NCBI GenBank assembly: GCA_002352145.1
Contig: DEHX01000052.1
Span: 1 to 11,764 of the forward strand
Origin: Chitinophagaceae bacterium UBA2789
Lineage (GTDB): Bacteria; Bacteroidota; Bacteroidia; Chitinophagales; Chitinophagaceae
Direction of reading: 5' to 3'
Length of the DNA stretch: 11,764 bases
Shown here: piece by piece, positions 8,344 to 11,764 of the stretch
How positions within the stretch are numbered: position 1 is the stretch's first letter
Layout: every line of letters begins with the position of its first letter
Made by a program: the position numbers and the translations under genes
Notes under the pieces: generated by a model
The model's input: only the letters and a program-made list of their open reading frames with translations
Told to the model about the DNA's origin: nothing
Databases searched by the model: none

Positions 8344-8835
8344 TCAGTTAGATTTGAGCTGAGCGATGATGCCGGTAGTGGAAAATCCTTCGAGTATAGG
8401 ATTAATGACAACCCTTCCGCCACTAGCTATAACTTCTTTGGCGCCGGCGATTTGCTCCACGGTATAATCGCCGCCTTTCACTAATACATCCGGTAATAGT
8501 GAAGTGATCAGATCTAATGGGGTATCTTCTTCAAACAATACCACTGCATCAACCATGATTAATGAAGATAGTACCAGGCCCCTGGATTCCTGGTTATTGA
8601 CTGGACGGTTTTCTCCTTTTAACCGTTTTACCGATATATCAGCATTTAAACCAACTATAAGATAATCTGCTTCTTTTGCTGCCTGTGACAAAGAAAAAAT
8701 ATGACCCTGGTGCAGAATATCAAAAACACCGTTAGTGAAAGCAACAGTTTTGCCATGAAGTCTCCATTGAGCCACTCGTTGAACAGCCTCTTCCCTTGTA
8801 AGTATTTTTTTCGGTATAAGATCAGGCCGTTTCAA
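8344..8835 (-). CDS. rfaE2: D-glycero-beta-D-manno-heptose 1-phosphate adenylyltransferase, TTG start
   Basis: Nucleotidyltransferase that adenylates heptose-1-phosphate to ADP-heptose, the donor for the LPS inner core. It corresponds to the C-terminal half of the bifunctional E. coli HldE, here a stand-alone 163-residue protein. Motifs: TNGVFDILHQGH (34-45) with the HxGH nucleotide site, VGLNADISVKRLKGENRPV (61-79), FEEDTPLDLI (101-110), VKGGDYTVEQIAGAKEV (119-135) and FSTTGII (151-157). The start is TTG at 8835: the open frame upstream runs only to a TAG with no ATG or GTG, and the first in-frame GTG (codon 21) would remove residues before the fold. It overlaps the end of the flippase-like gene by 14 bases, which points to translational coupling. 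The kinase half (rfaE1), gmhA and gmhB are not in the window. Confidence 0.93.
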   Translation of the reverse strand: MKRPDLIPKKILTREEAVQRVAQWRLHGKTVAFTNGVFDILHQGHIFSLSQAAKEADYLIVGLNADISVKRLKGENRPVNNQESRGLVLSSLIMVDAVVLFEEDTPLDLITSLLPDVLVKGGDYTVEQIAGAKEVIASGGRVVINPILEGFSTTGIIAQLKSN

Positions 8836-9841
8836 CAGTTTTTTTCTTTTTGTTGTAAATAGGTATAGCTACAAAGCTAATTAAACCGCCGACAAGGATC
8901 ACGGCTGTTTGTGCCAGCCACAGTATCCACCCAAATGCAAGGGCAATACCTTCATTTAATCCGTACACCTGCATGGTTTTTTGAATAAGGTATGCATAAG
9001 CACCAATACCGCCGGGTGTTGCGATCATGCCAATACTTCCGGCTGATAAGATGGTAAAAGCTTCCCGGATGCCATATTGAGAGGTTTGCTGCAGGGCAAA
9101 AAAGCCGATATAGCCTGCCGTTAGGTATAGTCCCCAGAGAATAAGTGTAAGAATAATAAACCTTGTTCTCCTTTTCAGGTGCTGTACAGCACTAAGCCCC
9201 TGCCAGATACTTTGCCCAATACGTTTGAAGACGAGGCCAAGGTCTTTGAAACTCTTCTTGTTTCTTATCATCCAGATACCCGTTATTAGAATAACAAGTC
9301 CAAGTATGGAAAGCCCGATAACATAATTGGGTATGTGATGTTCATTTTCGTCTGCTTTTGAGGAGTAGAAAATGGTGTCTATTAGTTGAGTATAAATATC
9401 TGGTTGAATAGCCAGTGTAATAGCAAAAACAACCAGGAGGCACACTGCATCAATCACTCTTTCCAGGATAATAGTTCCTATCAATTTGTCGGCGGGTACT
9501 TTTTCATACCGGGCAAGAACGGTACATTTTAACACTTCACCCAGGCGGGGAACAGCCTGGTTAGCCAGGTACCCAATCATTACGGCAAAATAAGTGTTGG
9601 CAGTTGAGGGCTTATAGCCCATTGGTTCAATTAATAGCTTCCATCGCAATGCCCTTACAAGATGACTTGCAAACAACATAGCGAAAACCGGGATGACCAG
9701 CCAGTACTTCGCCGTCTGCAAAGCTGTTTTAATTTGTGATTTATCATCAGCAGTCAGGTCTTTAATGGACCACCAAACCAAAAAGATGCCCAGTCCTAAG
9801 AAGAAAAGATAAGTAAGTATGGTTCGGATTCGTTTGTTCAT
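8822..9841 (-). CDS. Lysylphosphatidylglycerol synthase TM region / UPF0104 family membrane protein
   Basis: Polytopic inner-membrane protein of the LPG_synthase_TM (AglD2/YbhN-like) family, often described as a lipid flippase-like fold; its substrate is not known. Hydrophobic segments can be seen at about 8-24, 45-62, 82-97, 121-145, 173-191, 227-249, 260-285 and 299-327, so about eight helices. Family hallmarks are ALRWKLLIEPMG (64-75), the AVMIGYLANQAVPRLGEVLK block (86-105), IGTIILERVIDAV (121-133) and the glycine-rich GSIGMIATPGGIGAYAYLI (268-286). It lacks the soluble C-terminal aminoacyl-transfer domain of MprF, so it is not itself a lysyl-PG synthase. The C-terminus is short and basic (KKKK), and the gene runs into rfaE2 with a 14-base overlap. 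That pairing hints at an envelope role but does not prove one. Confidence 0.9.
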   Translation of the reverse strand: MNKRIRTILTYLFFLGLGIFLVWWSIKDLTADDKSQIKTALQTAKYWLVIPVFAMLFASHLVRALRWKLLIEPMGYKPSTANTYFAVMIGYLANQAVPRLGEVLKCTVLARYEKVPADKLIGTIILERVIDAVCLLVVFAITLAIQPDIYTQLIDTIFYSSKADENEHHIPNYVIGLSILGLVILITGIWMIRNKKSFKDLGLVFKRIGQSIWQGLSAVQHLKRRTRFIILTLILWGLYLTAGYIGFFALQQTSQYGIREAFTILSAGSIGMIATPGGIGAYAYLIQKTMQVYGLNEGIALAFGWILWLAQTAVILVGGLISFVAIPIYNKKKKTVETA

Positions 9842-9872
9842 CGGGATTGAATAGTATTCATTGCGATTCGTA

Positions 9873-9895
9873 ATGCTGTAAAATTACTACAGCAT
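9873..9895. repeat. Hairpin between panC and the flippase-like gene
   Basis: Perfect inverted repeat with 8-bp arms (ATGCTGTA at 9873-9880 and TACAGCAT at 9888-9895) and a 7-base loop, in the 73-base gap between panC and the next gene. On the minus strand the second arm is followed by TACGAATC and not by a T-run, so it is not a standard terminator. It could be an RNA processing or stability element, a weak attenuator, or a protein-binding palindrome. Confidence 0.4.
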
Positions 9896-9910
9896 GCTGC
9901 CAAAAACAAA
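9879..9910 (-). promoter_or_regulatory. Weak candidate promoter upstream of the flippase-like gene
   Basis: On the minus strand, TTTG (9907-9910) is followed after 20 bases by TAATTTTA (9879-9886). That is one mismatch from the Bacteroidota -7 consensus TAnnTTTG, at acceptable spacing from a -33 TTG. It overlaps the hairpin at 9873-9895. In such AT-rich sequence this could occur by chance. Confidence 0.22.
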
Positions 9911-9914
9911 GCCT

Positions 9915-10766
9915 TTAATTTAAAAGCAGGTTATCAATTAATCTCACTTCGTTTAAAAAGGCTGCAGCCAGGGCTACCAGCTTTTTCTTTCCATCCCAGT
10001 TGCTTAGGGGTTCAAGTGTTTTTGCGTCGGCTATTTCAATATAATCAACCCTGAAGCCTTCATCGGATAGCATGGCGATGGCTTTATTTTTTATTGTATC
10101 AGTTTCACCGGCTACCAAATTATCCTTTATATATGATAGCGATTGAAAGATCAAAACTGCTTTTACCCTTTCTGCTTCACTCAAACGCATGTTACGACTG
10201 CTCATAGCCAGCCCATCTGTTTCACGGAGGGTAGGGCAGATATTAATATTTGTCTTATCATTTATACCCATTAGCTCAACCAATCGGGAAATCACCATGC
10301 ACTGCTGATAATCCTTTTGTCCCAGGTAAAGGTTATCAGGGTGTACAATTTCTAATAAACGGTGTACTACCTGGCAAACGCCCTGGTAATGCCCGGGCCG
10401 GAATTTGCCTTCCAGCAAGGTTTCCATTTCTCCCAAGTCATAATGCTGTTTTGAGGTCGTTCCATTGGGGTATATTTCTTCTACGGAGGGTAAGAATAGT
10501 ACATCGCAACCTGCCTGTTCCAGCTGCAAAATGTCTTTTTCGATTGTTACAGGGTATTTCTCAAAATCCTTCGGATCGTTAAACTGAGTTGGATTTACAA
10601 AAATGCTGCTGATAGTAATATCGTTGTCTTTTCGACTTGATTCAATAAGTGATATATGGCCAAGATGCAAAGCACCCATTGTTGGGACAAATCCAACTTT
10701 CTGCCCTTTTCTCTGCTGAGCATCAACCCATTGATGAAGGCTATTTGCTTTTTTGAATAAAATCAT
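9915..10766 (-). CDS. panC: Pantothenate synthetase (pantoate--beta-alanine ligase)
   Basis: ATP-dependent ligase joining pantoate and beta-alanine through a pantoyl-adenylate, the last step to pantothenate. The 283-residue length is typical of the family. Motifs: VGFVPTMGALHLGH (24-37) with the HxGH nucleotide site, IFVNPTQFNDPKDFEKYP (55-72) for pantoate binding, EGKFRPGHYQGVCQVVHRL (119-137), LYLGQKDYQQ (147-156) and the KMSKS-like loop LRETDGLAMSSRN (180-192). The start is ATG at 10766, matching the usual short lead before the first beta-strand. It is the first gene of the minus-strand run and is divergent from the GT5-like gene, with 106 bases between them. In many Bacteroidota, as I recall, panD follows panC directly; here a membrane protein gene follows and no panD is present. 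Confidence 0.98.
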   Translation of the reverse strand: MILFKKANSLHQWVDAQQRKGQKVGFVPTMGALHLGHISLIESSRKDNDITISSIFVNPTQFNDPKDFEKYPVTIEKDILQLEQAGCDVLFLPSVEEIYPNGTTSKQHYDLGEMETLLEGKFRPGHYQGVCQVVHRLLEIVHPDNLYLGQKDYQQCMVISRLVELMGINDKTNINICPTLRETDGLAMSSRNMRLSEAERVKAVLIFQSLSYIKDNLVAGETDTIKNKAIAMLSDEGFRVDYIEIADAKTLEPLSNWDGKKKLVALAAAFLNEVRLIDNLLLN

Positions 10767-10824
10767 TATAAACCGTATTTGAGGCTTTGATTGCTTTGTT
10801 CGGCATATTTCGGCTTAAAATAGC

Positions 10825-10832
10825 TACCTTTG
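10825..10832 (+). promoter_or_regulatory. Candidate Bacteroidota -7 box for the GT5-like gene
   Basis: TACCTTTG is an exact match to the TAnnTTTG -7 consensus and lies 40 bases before the ATG at 10873. The nearest upstream TTTG (10795-10798) is 26 bases away, longer than the usual spacing, so the -33 element is unclear. The 106-base divergent region must also carry the panC promoter, but I could not pick out a good -7 match on the minus strand. Confidence 0.5.
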
Positions 10833-10872
10833 CACGCCTTTAGTAAAGCGGTGTTAATTAAACGGGAAGCCC

Positions 10873-11688
10873 ATGTCAGCAAAGAAAAGAATTTTATTTA
10901 TCGCCAACGAAATGTCACCCTATCTGGAGCTGACAGAATTCTCTGAGATTGTTAATAAACTGGCCATCAAGGCGAATGACAATAATTTCGAGGTTCGTTG
11001 TATCATGCCAAGGTTTGGCACCATCAACGAACGCCGTCACCGGCTGCATGAGGTGGTAAGGCTTTCCGGTATTAATGTGTCTGTAGATAATGACGACATG
11101 CCCCTGCAAATCAAGGTAGCATCATTACCCAGTGCCCGTCTTCAGGTTTATTTTTTGGATAATGAGGAGTTGTTCAGGAGAAAGTTTGTTTTTCATGATG
11201 AAAATGAAAAATGGTTTGATGACAATGGCCTTAGGACTGTGTTTTATTGCAAAGGGGCATTGGAGACAGTTAAAAAATTTGGATGGCCTCCTGATATTAT
11301 TCATTGCAGCGGCTGGATGACGGGACTGATTCCCGCATACCTCAAAACAGTATATAAGAAGGAGCCGGTATTTGCACACAGTAAGATTGTTTACACGATC
11401 GGCCAGAACACTTTCAAAGAAAAACTGGGCAGTGATTTCATGAGGAAAGCATTGATACATCCTTCGTTAAAAGACAAAGATCTTGAGGTATTCAAAGAAG
11501 GTAATAATACGGCGATGTTCCGCGGCGGTGCCAGTTTTGCTGACGCTATTACTTTTGGCGCCGAAAAGATTGATAAGAAACTGACTGAAGAGTTTTCTAA
11601 AGTGCGGGGTAAGAAGACATTGCCCTACAATCCTGAAGGAGATTTAACAGACTATTTACAACTGTATAGCGACCTTGCAGGCAAATAA
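10873..11688 (+). CDS. Glycogen/starch synthase-like protein, GT5 N-terminal domain only
   Basis: Resembles the N-terminal Rossmann half of GT5 glycogen/starch synthases. Visible are KRILFIANEMSPYLE (5-19) as the first beta-strand and loop, RCIMPRFGTINERRHRLHEV (42-61), LQVYFLDNEELF (90-101), a long FVFHDENEKWFDDNG segment (105-119) and PDIIHCSGWMTGLIPAYL (140-157). Full GT5 enzymes are about 480 residues with a second nucleotide-binding domain; this one ends at 271. The ADP-glucose-binding KTGGL motif expected near residues 19-23 reads ELTEF, so the conserved lysine and both glycines are missing. Glycogen synthesis is therefore doubtful even though annotation pipelines use that name. The same short form sits beside panC in many Bacteroidota, from memory, so this looks like a conserved family rather than a local truncation. 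The true role is unknown. Confidence 0.88.
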   Translation: MSAKKRILFIANEMSPYLELTEFSEIVNKLAIKANDNNFEVRCIMPRFGTINERRHRLHEVVRLSGINVSVDNDDMPLQIKVASLPSARLQVYFLDNEELFRRKFVFHDENEKWFDDNGLRTVFYCKGALETVKKFGWPPDIIHCSGWMTGLIPAYLKTVYKKEPVFAHSKIVYTIGQNTFKEKLGSDFMRKALIHPSLKDKDLEVFKEGNNTAMFRGGASFADAITFGAEKIDKKLTEEFSKVRGKKTLPYNPEGDLTDYLQLYSDLAGK

Positions 11689-11720
11689 AATCAAACCAAC
11701 CCTGACCTTAAATTTTCTTT

Positions 11721-11764
11721 GTGAAGAACAGATATATTGCATTTTCTTTCATAGCAATCGTGGC
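11721..11764 (+). CDS. 5' end of a probable exported protein, cut by the right edge
   Basis: A GTG at 11721, 32 bases after the GT5-like stop, opens a frame that stays open to the edge and encodes VKNRYIAFSFIAIV. This is a basic start followed by a hydrophobic run, as in a signal peptide. A TAA at 11709-11711 closes the frame upstream, and no ATG lies between. In several Bacteroidota the gene after this GT5-like protein encodes a DUF4270 lipoprotein, which would fit an exported product, but 14 codons are too few to name it. Confidence 0.45.
   Translation, partial: MKNRYIAFSFIAIV

Noticed and set aside
8342..8364. Inverted repeat GCTCAG ... CTGAGC across the rfaE2 stop codon
   Set aside because: Only 6-bp arms with an 11-base loop and no T-run on the minus strand; partly coding and likely chance.
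1..11764. Defence system, mobile element, CRISPR or prophage cargo
   Set aside because: All supported genes are housekeeping, envelope or uptake families, there are no direct repeats or integrase/transposase motifs, and composition looks uniform.

Overview
The window looks like ordinary core chromosome from a member of the Bacteroidota, most likely the Chitinophagales/Chitinophagaceae. The reasons are the gene families (short GT5 'glycogen synthase' next to panC, DUF6252-like lipoprotein, BtuB-type TonB receptor), A-rich leaders with no Shine-Dalgarno sequence, TAnnTTTG-type -7 promoter boxes, and moderate GC content. No RNA gene, CRISPR array, insertion sequence, prophage or integration site was found. 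Coding density is very high, and no gene-free stretch exceeds about 125 bases.

Layout, left to right. Minus strand: the window opens inside an ALDH7 (antiquitin-type) aldehyde dehydrogenase whose C-terminus lies off the left edge. Nine bases upstream of it is a 640-aa TonB-dependent outer-membrane receptor, so the two probably form one transcription unit. A strong intrinsic terminator (3444-3471) separates this pair from a long run of co-directional genes. In transcription order that run is panC, an LPG-synthase-TM type membrane protein, rfaE2, ppk1, ppx, panB and a two-repeat lipoprotein. Two junctions overlap (flippase-like/rfaE2 by 14 nt and ppk1/ppx by 20 nt), and both downstream genes use a non-ATG start (TTG and GTG). 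Plus strand: divergent from panC is a one-domain glycogen/starch-synthase-like protein, followed by the first codons of a probable exported protein cut off by the right edge.

How the genes work together. PanB makes ketopantoate and PanC joins pantoate to beta-alanine, which are two of the pantothenate/CoA steps; panD and panE are not in the window. Ppk1 makes polyphosphate and Ppx degrades it. RfaE2 activates heptose-1-phosphate for LPS core synthesis, and the membrane protein beside it may also serve the cell envelope. The receptor and aldehyde dehydrogenase look like an uptake gene plus a catabolic gene, but the substrate cannot be read from sequence.

I found no convincing undescribed multi-gene system. 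The points most worth a second look are the conserved but apparently catalytically crippled GT5-like protein, the split pantothenate genes bracketing a polyphosphate/heptose block with no panD, the duplicated lipoprotein with a possible surface-export signal, and an A7 tract at the flippase-like/rfaE2 overlap.
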